Positions 17,333 through 26,205 of a stretch of 64,000 nt of DNA are shown piece after piece (position 1 is the first letter of the stretch; each line of letters starts with the position of its first letter). Made by a program: the position numbers and the translations under genes. The notes below the pieces were generated by a model, which made no database searches, was not told the origin of the DNA, and saw only the letters and a list, made by a program, of their open reading frames with translations. The stretch comes from Ferdinandcohnia sp036962685 (GTDB lineage Bacteria > Bacillota > Bacilli > Bacillales > Bacillaceae_L), in contig NZ_JBALOP010000039.1 in NCBI RefSeq assembly GCF_036962685.1, positions 29,103 to 93,102 on the forward strand, given 5' to 3'.

Positions 17333-17348
17333 TGTGATATGCATCACA
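17333..17348. promoter_or_regulatory. Crp/Fnr-type palindrome upstream of qox
   Basis: TGTGATATGCATCACA is a perfect 16-bp palindrome of the B. subtilis Fnr/Crp form TGTGA-N6-TCACA. It lies about 210 bases before the qox promoter and about 115 bases from the divergent VanW gene, so the target is not certain. Its half-site differs from the TTGAC box at 12441. Confidence 0.6.
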
Positions 17349-17544
17349 TCAGGGGTTAAGGCGTTTATGCTAAGAAGATTTTCTTTTTACAAAAAATTCC
17401 TTCCCTTTTCTGTAACAACTTTTCAAGGAGCTTGATGTTATCATCATTTACACAGTGACAAAGATTTTAAGAAATTATTTTACAAAATAAACTTTAGCTA
17501 TAGTTTTCAACATATTACAAAAAAAACGAGTAGCTAAAAAATTT

Positions 17545-17572
17545 TTGACAACTTTGTGAAGTTGTACACAAT
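17545..17572 (+). promoter_or_regulatory. Likely qox promoter
   Basis: TTGACA at 17545-17550, 16-base spacer, CACAAT at 17567-17572 as -10. The spacer and -10 are covered by the Rex-like site, which fits repression. Confidence 0.5.
17554..17571. promoter_or_regulatory. Rex-like operator over the qox promoter
   Basis: TTGTGAAGTTGTACACAA matches the Gram-positive Rex consensus TTGTGAA-N4-TTCACAA at 13 of 14 fixed positions. Rex senses the NADH/NAD+ ratio and blocks respiratory and fermentative genes. Inference from the motif only; a second, better site precedes pflB. Confidence 0.6.
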
Positions 17573-17630
17573 TTCGGTATGACGTACATAGTTGTGAAAT
17601 AAGAGCATCCATTCGGAAAGGAGTACTTTT

Positions 17631-18527
17631 ATGAAAATCAAATGGTTTTTCTTATCAATGGTTATTACTATTGCCACAGTGTTAACAGGATGTGAACCAT
17701 TAATGGTCTTAGACCCAAAAGGTCCACAAGCTGAGAGGCAAGCCCATGATATCCTACTCTCAATTGGAATTATGTCAGTAGTGATTATTGTCGTTTTCGT
17801 ATTGTTAGTATATATGCTTGTGAAATATCGAGCTTCAAAAATGCCAGAGGATTACGAGCCACCACATATTGAGGGAAATCCTTGGGTTGAAGCAATTTGT
17901 ATCGGGATTCCAATCTTAATCGTTGGTTATCTTTCAGTTGTATCTGTTCAAAGTAACTACATTGTCGAGTCTGCACCAATAGGCTACGAAGACCAAGAAC
18001 CATTGGTGATTTATGCTTCTTCCTCAGACTGGAAATGGCATTTTAGCTACCCGGAAGAGGATATTGAAACAGTCAATTACCTATACATTCCAACAGACCG
18101 ACCACTTGAATTCAGATTGTATTCTTACGGGCCAATTACAAGCTTTTGGATTCCACAACTTGGCGGGCAAAAATACGCGATGGCCGATATGATTACGACT
18201 TTGCATCTTGCTGCTGATGAGCAGGGTGAATTAATGGGACGTAACGCAAACTTCAGTGGTAAAGGATTTGCCGAAAACACATTTAGCGTAAACGCCGTAT
18301 CTCAAAAGGATTTTGAAGAATGGGTAGACGAGGTTAAAGAAACTGCGAAGCCGATTACTGAAGAAAAATTTGATGAGATTTTAGAACCAGGACACCTTGG
18401 TCAAATGACGTTTACTGGAACTCACCTTGAGTTCGCACCACCGCCGGAGCATAACCACGGATCAGGTGATGCCAAAGAAGATCATCAGGTTCACGAGGAA
18501 GATCAAACAGAGCATGAGAGTCATTAA
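17631..18527 (+). CDS. qoxA: Quinol oxidase aa3-600 subunit II
   Basis: 298 residues. Lipoprotein signal with lipobox LTGC (Cys21), two membrane helices (residues ~42-65 and ~85-105), then an extracellular cupredoxin-like domain. The copper-A cysteines and histidines of cytochrome c oxidases are missing in the region around GRNANFSGKGFAENTF, as expected for a menaquinol oxidase. The C-terminus is acidic and histidine-rich (EHNHGSGDAKEDHQVHEEDQTEHESH-like). First gene of qoxABCD, SD AAAGGAG. The oxidase passes electrons from quinol to oxygen and pumps protons. Confidence 0.95.
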   Translation: MKIKWFFLSMVITIATVLTGCEPLMVLDPKGPQAERQAHDILLSIGIMSVVIIVVFVLLVYMLVKYRASKMPEDYEPPHIEGNPWVEAICIGIPILIVGYLSVVSVQSNYIVESAPIGYEDQEPLVIYASSSDWKWHFSYPEEDIETVNYLYIPTDRPLEFRLYSYGPITSFWIPQLGGQKYAMADMITTLHLAADEQGELMGRNANFSGKGFAENTFSVNAVSQKDFEEWVDEVKETAKPITEEKFDEILEPGHLGQMTFTGTHLEFAPPPEHNHGSGDAKEDHQVHEEDQTEHESH

Positions 18528-18585
18528 TTTTTAAATAAATTTTGAACGCCGAATTTTCACTTCAATTGAAAGGAGTAACAAACGG

Positions 18586-20535
18586 ATGGAATTCTTTGAA
18601 CGTTTTGCTATACCACATCCTAGTCCAGCCATCTATGCAGCGATGGTCGCAATTGGACTTACCGTAATCGGTATTATCGCTGGTTTAACCTATTTTAAAA
18701 AATGGGGTTATCTATGGCGCGAATGGCTAACAACCGTTGACCATAAACGAATTGGAATCATGTATTTAATCTCCGCCTTGATTATGCTTTTCCGTGGTGG
18801 GGTGGATGCAGTTATGTTGCGTGCACAGTTAGCTACACCGGAAGCAAAGCTGTTAGACGCACAGCACTATAATGAAATATTTACAACTCATGGTGTTATC
18901 ATGATCATGTTCATGGCGATGCCATTTATCATTGGGTTTATGAACTACGTTGTACCTTTGCAAATCGGTGCGCGTGACGTGGCATTCCCACGTTTAAACG
19001 CAATTAGCTTCTGGCTCTTCTTTATGGGGGCTATGCTATTTAATATCTCCTTTGTAATTGGGGGATCACCTGATGCAGGATGGACTTCATATTTCCCACT
19101 TGCTGGCAATGATTTCAGTCAATCAGTTGGTACAAACTACTATATGATTGCACTGCAGATTTCAGGTCTTGGTACAATGATGACAGGTATCAATATGATC
19201 ACTACGATTTTAAAAATGAGAGCACCTGGTATGACATTGATGAAAATGCCAATGTTCACATGGTCTACTTTAATTGCTAACCTCATTATCGTAACAGTGT
19301 TTCCAATTTTAACAGTTTTGTTAGCAATGGGAACAATGGATCGTCTATTTGGAACACATTTCTTTGCTAGTACAAACGGTGGAATGGATATGCTTTGGGC
19401 TAACCTATTCTGGGTATGGGGGCATCCAGAAGTATATATCTTAATCCTACCTGCGTTCGGTATTTACAGTGAGATCATTTCTACCTTCTCAGGAAGAAAC
19501 CTATATGGTTACAAATCAATGGTTGGTTCAATGGTCATCATCTCAGTACTTTCATGTCTAGTTTGGGCGCACCATTTCTTTACAATGGGGCAAGGGGCTG
19601 CATCGAACAGCTTCTTCTCAATTTCAACTATGTTGATTGCTGTTCCGACTGGTGTGAAAATCTTTAACTGGTTGTTTACATTATGGAAAGGTAAGATCCG
19701 AATGACAGTTCCAATGCTTTACTCAATTGGGTTTATTCCATTATTCACAATCGGTGGGGTAACCGGGGTAATGCTTGCGATGTCAGCAGCGGATTATCAG
19801 TACCATAACACAATGTTCTTAGTGGCACACTTCCATAACACAATTATTCCAGGTGTTGTATTTGCGATGCTTGCTGCACTCACATATTACTGGCCAAAAA
19901 TGTTCGGATTTATGCTAAGTGAACGTATTGGAAAATGGACGTTCTGGGCACTTTCAATCGGATTTGTACTTGCATTCTTCCCAATGTACATTTCAGGATT
20001 AGACGGTCAGGCTCGTCGTATGTACACATATTCTGAAAGCACTGGTTTTGGTCCATTGAACATGATTTCGTTCATCGGTGCGGGTATTATGGCAATTGGA
20101 TTTGCTCTAATTGTGTATAACATCTACCACAGCATTCGCTACGCATCTAGAGATATCGGTAGTGACCCATGGGATGCACGTACACTAGAATGGGCAACAC
20201 ATACACCAGTTCCTGAGTATAACTTTGCAGTAACTCCAAATGTGAACTCAAGCGAACCATTCTGGGATGACAAGAAGAAAAAGCATAAGCTGTTCCCAGG
20301 CAAAATTGAAAAAATTCACATGCCTAACAAAAGCGGGCTTCCATTTATCTTAAGTAGCATCTTCTTTGTGTGGGGCTTCTCCTTCGTATTTGCAATGTGG
20401 ACACTGTTGATTATTTCAACAATTGCTATCTTTGTATGTATGGCATACCGTTCATTTGAAAAGGATCCTGGACATTATATTCCAGTTGATAAAATAAAAG
20501 AAACAGAAGAAAAACTTGGAGGTGCTAAACTATGA
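18586..20535 (+). CDS. qoxB: Quinol oxidase aa3-600 subunit I
   Basis: 649 residues, the haem-copper oxidase catalytic subunit with about 14-15 helices. Ligand motifs are all seen: THGVIMIMFMAMPF (low-spin haem His102), WGHPEVYILILP (Cu-B His cross-linked to Tyr), WAHHFFTMG (two Cu-B histidines) and HFHNTIIPG (haem ligands). Glu in HPEVY and the surrounding residues form the K/D proton paths typical of A-type oxidases. Starts ATG 18586 behind AAAGGAG, 58 bases after qoxA; overlaps qoxC by 4 bases (ATGA). Confidence 0.98.
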   Translation: MEFFERFAIPHPSPAIYAAMVAIGLTVIGIIAGLTYFKKWGYLWREWLTTVDHKRIGIMYLISALIMLFRGGVDAVMLRAQLATPEAKLLDAQHYNEIFTTHGVIMIMFMAMPFIIGFMNYVVPLQIGARDVAFPRLNAISFWLFFMGAMLFNISFVIGGSPDAGWTSYFPLAGNDFSQSVGTNYYMIALQISGLGTMMTGINMITTILKMRAPGMTLMKMPMFTWSTLIANLIIVTVFPILTVLLAMGTMDRLFGTHFFASTNGGMDMLWANLFWVWGHPEVYILILPAFGIYSEIISTFSGRNLYGYKSMVGSMVIISVLSCLVWAHHFFTMGQGAASNSFFSISTMLIAVPTGVKIFNWLFTLWKGKIRMTVPMLYSIGFIPLFTIGGVTGVMLAMSAADYQYHNTMFLVAHFHNTIIPGVVFAMLAALTYYWPKMFGFMLSERIGKWTFWALSIGFVLAFFPMYISGLDGQARRMYTYSESTGFGPLNMISFIGAGIMAIGFALIVYNIYHSIRYASRDIGSDPWDARTLEWATHTPVPEYNFAVTPNVNSSEPFWDDKKKKHKLFPGKIEKIHMPNKSGLPFILSSIFFVWGFSFVFAMWTLLIISTIAIFVCMAYRSFEKDPGHYIPVDKIKETEEKLGGAKL

Positions 20536-21128
20536 AACTAGGACACTCGCAACCTCTTGAATATAGTACGCACCATAACGAGTTAAATATTTTTGGTTTC
20601 TGGATTTTCATTGGTGCAGAAATCATGCTTTTCGCAACCTTGTTTACATCGTATTTTACATTAGAGAACCGCGTCGGAAGCGGTCCATCAGGTGCAGAGA
20701 TTTTTGAGATCACACCTGTGTTAATCGAAACATTTTTACTATTAACGAGTAGTTTTACAATTGGTCTTGCAGTTCATGCAATGCGCATAGGCAGAGTTAA
20801 GGCAATGATGAGCTTCTTCGTAATCACATTGATTCTAGGTTTATCCTTCCTAGGTGTTGAAATCTATGAGTTTGTTCACTATGTCCATGTAGGAGCTGGT
20901 TTACAAACAAGTGCATTTACAGCGATGTTGCTAACAACGTTAGGAACTCACGGAATTCACGTAACCTTTGGATTATTCTGGGGAACTATGATTATCCTCC
21001 AAATTAGAAAAAGAGGCTTAACTCCAGAGACTGCTGGTAAATCATTCATCTTTTCATTGTATTGGCACTTCCTAGATGTTGTCTGGATTTTCATCTTCAG
21101 CTTCATCTATTTGAAAGGAATGATGTAA
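20532..21128 (+). CDS. qoxC: Quinol oxidase aa3-600 subunit III
   Basis: 198 residues with five helices, the short bacterial quinol-oxidase form of haem-copper subunit III. Typical patches are FWIFIGAEIMLFATLFTSYFTL, LLLTSSFTIGLAVHAM, TLGTHGIHVTFGLFWG and YWHFLDVVWIFIFSFIYL. It stabilises the oxidase core. SD GGAGG at the end of qoxB; qoxD starts one base after its stop. Confidence 0.95.
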   Translation: MKLGHSQPLEYSTHHNELNIFGFWIFIGAEIMLFATLFTSYFTLENRVGSGPSGAEIFEITPVLIETFLLLTSSFTIGLAVHAMRIGRVKAMMSFFVITLILGLSFLGVEIYEFVHYVHVGAGLQTSAFTAMLLTTLGTHGIHVTFGLFWGTMIILQIRKRGLTPETAGKSFIFSLYWHFLDVVWIFIFSFIYLKGMM

Positions 21129-21129
21129 T

Positions 21130-21411
21130 ATGAGAGAGCTATTTCCAGCAAAACAAATAATGGGCTTTGTCTTTTCATTGCTCCTTACAGTTATTGCACT
21201 TGCCGTGTACTTCCTTGACTTGTCCTTTACGGCAGGCATAACAATACTCATTGTTACAGCGTTTGTGCAAGCATTGGTGCAACTGATCGTCTTCATGCAT
21301 GCAGGTGAAACAAAGGATAAATGGGCAATTTACGCGAATGTCTATTTTATGATTTTTATAGCGTTAATTACAATCTTTGGTACGTTATTTATTCTTGTTT
21401 GGGATATGTAA
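21130..21411 (+). CDS. qoxD: Quinol oxidase aa3-600 subunit IV
   Basis: 93 residues, three membrane helices, matching the prokaryotic cytochrome-oxidase subunit IV family (QLIVFMHAGETKDKWAIYANVYFMIFIALITIFGTLFILVWDM). Accessory subunit of the quinol oxidase. Last gene of the operon, followed by a terminator. Confidence 0.95.
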   Translation: MRELFPAKQIMGFVFSLLLTVIALAVYFLDLSFTAGITILIVTAFVQALVQLIVFMHAGETKDKWAIYANVYFMIFIALITIFGTLFILVWDM

Positions 21412-21421
21412 TAAATTCAAG

Positions 21422-21449
21422 GAGTGTCTTTTATAGGCACTCTTTTTTA
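21422..21449 (+). terminator. qox operon terminator
   Basis: GAGTGTC / GGCACTC stem (one G-U pair), loop TTTTATA, then TTTTTTAT. Confidence 0.85.
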
Positions 21450-21481
21450 TGTGCGAAATGAATGAAATCTTTTATTTGGAC

Positions 21482-21515
21482 AAAATAAAAAGCTTAGCCG
21501 ATTGAGTGGCTAAGC
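21482..21515 (-). terminator. Terminator of the small membrane protein gene
   Basis: 8-bp stem GCTTAGCC / GGCTAAGC (21492-21499 and 21508-21515); on the minus strand it is followed by a T-rich run (AAAATAAAAA on the plus strand). Confidence 0.8.
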
Positions 21516-21536
21516 CTATAAGTAACCGAATGTTAT

Positions 21537-21758
21537 TTATTCTTGTTTTGCACCTTGTGTCTTAAGTAACACTTCTTCAGAAGCGATTAAAAATAACCCC
21601 ATTAAAAATACGAAAATAGCCCCCATAACCGTTCCGATTCCGATCGGTGTTAACACACTGGAACCGCTTGCGAAGAATCCAAGACAAAAAATAATGATAC
21701 CGGCAATAAGTACTGTTCCCCCAAAATACTTAACAGCCTCAAGCATAGTAGTTTTCAT
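21537..21758 (-). CDS. Small two-helix membrane protein, unknown function
   Basis: 73 residues with two membrane helices (residues ~12-30 and ~36-58) joined by a short Gly/Ser turn (ASGSSVLTPIGIG), and a charged tail. Good SD (AGGAGGATGAGG) before ATG 21758. No family recognised. Convergent with qoxD, own terminator. Confidence 0.7.
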   Translation of the reverse strand: MKTTMLEAVKYFGGTVLIAGIIIFCLGFFASGSSVLTPIGIGTVMGAIFVFLMGLFLIASEEVLLKTQGAKQE

Positions 21759-21856
21759 TTTTCCTCATCCTCCTACTATAAATTATTCACCTTGTTCACA
21801 AAATTGTCAAATACTTTTCACCAAATGTTCAAAAATAGTATTTTGGGCAGGAGGAA

Positions 21857-22350
21857 TCGCTGGATTAATTGGTATCGAAGACATAATTGGTACTGGAGTT
21901 ATGAGGATAGTCTTTGAGAGACGGGGTCGTGGACAAATCAAGAGTACGTTTTGTGGGAATTGTCTTTGAAACTAGGTTTCGAAGACAAATAGGTAGCAGG
22001 ACTGAAGTTAAATGTCTTTGAGAAAAGCTCTCGAAGACATATAGGTGGCAGGACTGAGGATAAATGTCTCTTTGAGACAAGCTCTCAAAGACAAATAGGT
22101 GGCAGGAGTGAGGTTAAATGTCTTTGAGACAAGCTCTCGAAGACAAATAGGTGGCAGGACTAAGGTTAAATGTCTTTGAGACAAGCTCTCAAAGACAAAT
22201 AGGTGGCAGGAATGAGGTTAAATGTCTTTGAGAAAAGCTCTCGAAGACAAATAGGTGGCAGGACTGGGGAGAAGTGTCTTTGAGACAGTCCTTCAGAGAC
22301 ATATCGTTGTTAGAAGTATGGAGTAATGTCTTAGACAGGAGCTAAGGACA
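21857..22350. repeat. Tandem array of about nine ~52-bp units, each holding a 27-bp hairpin
   Basis: The unit is a hairpin TGTCTTTGAGA-N5-TCTCGAAGACA followed by ATAGGTGGCAGGACTGAGGT and TAA. Clear hairpins start at 21960, 22013, 22065, 22119, 22171, 22223, 22275 and 22327; worn copies precede them at about 21909 and 21857. Steps are 51-54 bp. Stems keep pairing although loops and arms vary (GACAAGC/GAAAAGC; TCGAAG/TCAAAG). No long coding frame and no unique spacers, so it is neither a gene nor a CRISPR array. It fills most of the 699-base gap between the small membrane protein gene and the DsbA-like gene. Confidence 0.9.
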
Positions 22351-22457
22351 TGAAGAGAGTATTTTCAGGGGAACCTTTTCAAACCGAAGTCATCCCAAGA
22401 GCATTTGACAATCGTATGTGTTACCATAGTGAAAAATAACCTAAATGAGGTGTCCAA

Positions 22458-23105
22458 ATGAAAATTGAGGTATGGTCAGACTTTGTTTGTCCTTTTTGTT
22501 ATGTCGGAATGCGACGTTTAGAAGAAGCTCTAGCACAATTTCCAAATCGCGACCAAGTAGAAGTGGAATTCAAAAGCTTCGAGCTAGATCCAAATGCAAA
22601 GCCATATTCAGGACAAAGCATCCATGAATTGCTTGCTTCAAAATACGGTACAAGCGTTGCACAAGCAAAGCAAATGAATGAAAATGTTGGGGAGCAGGCT
22701 GCAGAAGTCGGGCTTAAATATAATTTTGATAGTATGAAACACACAAATACATTTGATGCACATCGTCTTACAAAGTTTGCAGCAACTGTGGGGAAAGAAA
22801 AAGAAATGACAGAGATTCTTCTACACTCTTATTTCGAAGAAGGTAAACTCATCAGTGATCATGAACTATTAGCTGATCTTGCAAAATCTGTAGGTATTGA
22901 TCGTCAAGCAGCGCTCGATATGTTACAAGACGAAAAGCAATATGCGAATGATGTACGAATTGACGAATCCATGGCCCAACAAATTGGTGTAACGGGCGTA
23001 CCGTTTTTCGTAATCAATCAAAAATACGCTATCTCTGGTGCTCAGCCAACTTCTACATTCCTAGGTGCACTACAACAGGTTTGGAAAGAAGAAAATCCAG
23101 CATAG
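22458..23105 (+). CDS. DsbA-family (FrnE-like) thiol oxidoreductase
   Basis: 215 residues, thioredoxin fold with inserted helical domain. Active-site Cys11-Pro-Phe-Cys14 in VWSDFVCPFCYVGMRRLEEAL, and the cis-Pro loop TGVPFFVINQKYAISGAQP. No signal peptide, so cytoplasmic, like FrnE and 2-hydroxychromene isomerase relatives. Linked in other bacteria to oxidative stress or polyketide tailoring; here the substrate is unknown. SD GAGGTG before ATG 22458. It stands alone, followed by a strong terminator. Confidence 0.9.
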   Translation: MKIEVWSDFVCPFCYVGMRRLEEALAQFPNRDQVEVEFKSFELDPNAKPYSGQSIHELLASKYGTSVAQAKQMNENVGEQAAEVGLKYNFDSMKHTNTFDAHRLTKFAATVGKEKEMTEILLHSYFEEGKLISDHELLADLAKSVGIDRQAALDMLQDEKQYANDVRIDESMAQQIGVTGVPFFVINQKYAISGAQPTSTFLGALQQVWKEENPA

Positions 23106-23161
23106 TAATCAAGGTTTAACTTGGACAGACGAAAGCTGTGCCTACAGAAATATAGTGGAAG

Positions 23162-23194
23162 AAGTGCAAAACTGATATGGTTTTGCACTTTTTT
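23162..23194 (+). terminator. Intrinsic terminator after the DsbA-like gene
   Basis: 11-bp perfect stem AAGTGCAAAAC / GTTTTGCACTT, 7-base loop, T-tract. Confidence 0.95.
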
Positions 23195-23269
23195 AATTAC
23201 CTAAAAAAGGAATTGAGTACATCATTCCGAATATATAGTAGGGTACAAGAAAAAGAGGTGATAGCAATT

Positions 23270-23992
23270 ATGTTTCCATTTGAGTTTGACATAGATCTGA
23301 TTTCTCTCATTTATTTAGTAATAGGGTGGGGAATAATTACTGTTCTTGCTTATAGAATTCATAGAAAGCAAGAGATGAAAATTAAACTTTGGAAAGTCAT
23401 CTTTGTAATATGGGTTGGACTTTTTTCATTTTCCTTCAATATGAATATGTTTCAAACAATCATAAAAATACCGATCTTACCGCTTGGTGTTTGGATTCTT
23501 TATTTTTTCCTTAGATCAAAAGAAGGTCGATGGGAGAGGTATCGTAGGTATGCATGGTTGGGTTTCTTAGGGAACTTTATTTTTTTGGGATTGACATTTT
23601 TAACGATTGGCTTTCAGCATGTACTGTATCCCCCTAACAATATCTCAACCTATATTTCTAATGTGGAAAATGTAACAATTATTAATACTCATCCTTCCGC
23701 TGAGGATGTTACATTGCAAAAGGATATATTAAATAAACAACTTCCTAATATGAAAATTACCGAATTTTTTAGTGATATATGGTATGAGGAAACATATATG
23801 CTTGGTGAACCGAATACAAGGAAAGAACGTTTTCCTTACCAAGTGGTTGGAATACAAGGAAAATGGGGGAGCAATCTACATACAACTATTTTCATTGAAG
23901 AAGATGGGAAAGGTCTATTAATCGCAACTTCTAAAAAACAATATTATTTTCGCTCCGATGATTCATTTCTAGAAGGGGTGAAACACGAATGA
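23270..23992 (+). CDS. Membrane protein of unknown function
   Basis: 240 residues from ATG 23270, chosen because AGAGGTGAT lies 8 bases before it; the frame stays open upstream to 23177 but without an SD. Four N-terminal helices (residues ~8-27, ~38-57, ~64-81, ~97-120) are followed by a ~110-residue outside domain with no recognised motif (YFRSDDSFLEGVKHE end). Overlaps the next gene by 4 bases (ATGA), so the two probably act together. Confidence 0.75.
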   Translation: MFPFEFDIDLISLIYLVIGWGIITVLAYRIHRKQEMKIKLWKVIFVIWVGLFSFSFNMNMFQTIIKIPILPLGVWILYFFLRSKEGRWERYRRYAWLGFLGNFIFLGLTFLTIGFQHVLYPPNNISTYISNVENVTIINTHPSAEDVTLQKDILNKQLPNMKITEFFSDIWYEETYMLGEPNTRKERFPYQVVGIQGKWGSNLHTTIFIEEDGKGLLIATSKKQYYFRSDDSFLEGVKHE

Positions 23993-24750
23993 CAAGAAAA
24001 CGAAAAGTTCAATTGATTGTTGGTATTGCTCTAACTTTATGTGCTGTAGCCTTTGTATTTTATTTTTACCTAGCAAAGCCAAGTAGCTTCCTGTCATCAG
24101 AAGAAATTCTCGCAGAATTAAATAAATATTCTCCTGACCCCGAGGCTACTGAAATACTTGAAACGCTTGAAATTGATGATCGCCATGTATATGTACCGTT
24201 TATTACAAAGGATAATAAATATGGAACAAGCTTATGGATATGGGAAAAACATAAATGGGAGCTAGTGGCTGAAAGCGACAATGGTGCACCAAAATTGTTG
24301 AAGGTTGATAGTAAAGACCCCAGCAGCTACAGGGTCTTTTGGAATATACACCCTGATGATCATCTAAGCTATGGAGAGTTGTATTATATTCGCAATCGAA
24401 ATTATCATAGAATAGAAGGAATAGATAACTATTACCCTCGACTGCAAATGAAGACAATCCTTGATTTTGAGGAAAAACCATATGGGATTATTGAACTTCC
24501 GAATGAATGGCAGAAAGTAATGGAAACAACAATAAGAGTGGAGGAAGCTCGGCAACCAGATTCATTTTTTAATGATTATTTCCCTGTGCTACATGATGTG
24601 TATTTAGGATGGCTTCCATATAACAAGGAGCATGAAAGGCAAGATGCCAATAAATCTCATAATGGTGGAGGTTCATGGAGTGGTATTGATTTGCAGCCCG
24701 TCATGTATCTAGATGAGGAACAGCTTGAGTATATTAATATGGAAGAATAG
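23989..24750 (+). CDS. Membrane-anchored protein of unknown function
   Basis: 253 residues: basic start (TRKRKVQ), one membrane helix (residues ~8-29), and a long extracellular domain rich in Trp, Tyr and Asp (SLWIWEKHKWELVAES, WNIHPDDHLSYGELYYI). No family recognised. Coupled to the preceding membrane protein by ATGA overlap; together they may form a small envelope pair. Confidence 0.7.
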   Translation: MTRKRKVQLIVGIALTLCAVAFVFYFYLAKPSSFLSSEEILAELNKYSPDPEATEILETLEIDDRHVYVPFITKDNKYGTSLWIWEKHKWELVAESDNGAPKLLKVDSKDPSSYRVFWNIHPDDHLSYGELYYIRNRNYHRIEGIDNYYPRLQMKTILDFEEKPYGIIELPNEWQKVMETTIRVEEARQPDSFFNDYFPVLHDVYLGWLPYNKEHERQDANKSHNGGGSWSGIDLQPVMYLDEEQLEYINMEE

Positions 24751-24812
24751 TAGGGTAAAGGATCAAATTAAAAGGTTCCCTTATTGGGTGTAAGGAAGGG
24801 AGGCTCCATCTT

Positions 24813-25700
24813 ATGTATATGTCTATCGCCATTCTTTGTCTAATTTGGGGATTTAATTTTGTTATCATGAAATTAGGAAACGGTGTTTTTCCCCCGGGCG
24901 AATTTGCAGCTTGGCGATTTCTGACCGGCTCCATTGTCCTTCTAGGCCTATGTTTCATAAAAAAAATTCCGCTTCCGAACAAATCTGATTTCAAGTGGTT
25001 CGTCCTATGTGGACTGCTCCAAACTACTTATTTTAATATTGCTATTCAAATTTCGCTTAACTATATTAGTGCAGGACTTACTTCTGTTCTGACCTACAGT
25101 ATGCCACTTTTTCTATCAATTATGGCACATAGGTGGATACCTGGTGAACGACTGACAGTAAAAAAGACGTTCGGAATTATGATAGGCATAGCCGGATTAT
25201 TTCTTGCAATGAACATTCATTTTGGAGGATCTATTTGGATTGTGTTGTTAGCGATAAGCTCGGCAATTTCTTGGGCGATAGCTAGCTTGCTTTTTAAATT
25301 AAAACTAAAACATTGTGATACCGTTCAATTCACCACCTGGCAGATGACGATTGGAGCAGTAGGTTTATTGGTATATACACTTTCATTTGAAACCGGTGAA
25401 TCACATTGGGGCTTCATGCCAGTAGTTTATATTATGTTTTCTGGAGTTGTTGCCTCGGCCCTTGCTTTTGTGATGTGGAATCATATTTTGAGGCGTACAG
25501 AAGCTAGCAAAGCATCGACTTCTCTATTAGTTGTACCTATTGTGGGAGTTATTTCAGGATACATACTTTTAGATGAAAACTTAAGCCTAATTACGTTAGC
25601 GGGGATTTTACTTGTATTAGTAGGGATATGGATTGTAAATAGTAAAAGTACTCAAGAATCTCGAATAAACGTATCGAGTGACCTTGATAAAGCACTATAG
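24813..25700 (+). CDS. EamA/DMT-family transporter
   Basis: 295 residues, ten membrane helices in two EamA halves of about 140 residues. Family marks: ILCLIWGFNFVIMKLG at the start, AAWRFLTGSIVLL, and the second-half pattern YIMFSGVVASALAFVMWNHILRRTEASKASTSLLVVPIVGVISGYILLDE. Such drug/metabolite transporters export small metabolites or amino acids; the substrate cannot be told. SD GGGAGG before ATG 24813. Confidence 0.9.
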   Translation: MYMSIAILCLIWGFNFVIMKLGNGVFPPGEFAAWRFLTGSIVLLGLCFIKKIPLPNKSDFKWFVLCGLLQTTYFNIAIQISLNYISAGLTSVLTYSMPLFLSIMAHRWIPGERLTVKKTFGIMIGIAGLFLAMNIHFGGSIWIVLLAISSAISWAIASLLFKLKLKHCDTVQFTTWQMTIGAVGLLVYTLSFETGESHWGFMPVVYIMFSGVVASALAFVMWNHILRRTEASKASTSLLVVPIVGVISGYILLDENLSLITLAGILLVLVGIWIVNSKSTQESRINVSSDLDKAL

Positions 25701-25745
25701 GGTATACTAAAAAGTAAGAATTGAAATATAAAGGAGATTATAATC

Positions 25746-26144
25746 ATGGAAAAAGTTACACCATTTTTAATGTTTCAAGAAGGCAATGCAGAGGAAGCGA
25801 TGAATTTTTATACCTCACTTATTGAGGATTCAGAGATAACAAGTATTGTGAAATATGGACCAAATCAACCTGGGGGTGACGAAGGAACCGTCATGCATGC
25901 AACTTTCACGTTAAAAGGGCAAGAGTTCATGTGCATCGATAGCAATATAAAGCATCAGTTTACCTTTACGCCTTCATTTTCAATCTACTTGACTTGCAGT
26001 ACGGAAGAAGAGATTGATTCCATCTATCAACAGCTAAAAGAAGGTGGGGGAGAACTAATGCCTTTAGGCAATTATGGATTCAGTAAAAAATTCGGTTGGA
26101 TTAATGACCGCTTCGGTGTTTCCTGGCAACTAACTCTTCTTTAA
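25746..26144 (+). CDS. VOC-fold protein, PhnB-like
   Basis: 132 residues of the PhnB/3-demethylubiquinone methyltransferase-like VOC group: KVTPFLMFQEGNAEEAMNFYTSLI start, VMHATFTLKGQEFMCIDS, and the ending FGWINDRFGVSWQLTLL typical of the family. Role unknown; many are annotated only by fold. SD AAAGGAG. Single gene closed by a hairpin. Confidence 0.85.
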   Translation: MEKVTPFLMFQEGNAEEAMNFYTSLIEDSEITSIVKYGPNQPGGDEGTVMHATFTLKGQEFMCIDSNIKHQFTFTPSFSIYLTCSTEEEIDSIYQQLKEGGGELMPLGNYGFSKKFGWINDRFGVSWQLTLL

Positions 26145-26160
26145 ATTCATAAATAATGAT

Positions 26161-26205
26161 GTTGGAGTAGGTAAGAATGTCTTTTTTATCTACCCCAACT
26201 TATTT
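26161..26205 (+). terminator. Terminator after the VOC gene
   Basis: Stem GTTGGAGTAGGTAA / TTATCTACCCCAAC with two mismatches, followed by TTATTTTATTTTT. Confidence 0.75.

Noticed and set aside
21857..22350. CRISPR array
   Set aside because: The whole 52-bp unit repeats; there are no unique spacers and no cas genes nearby.
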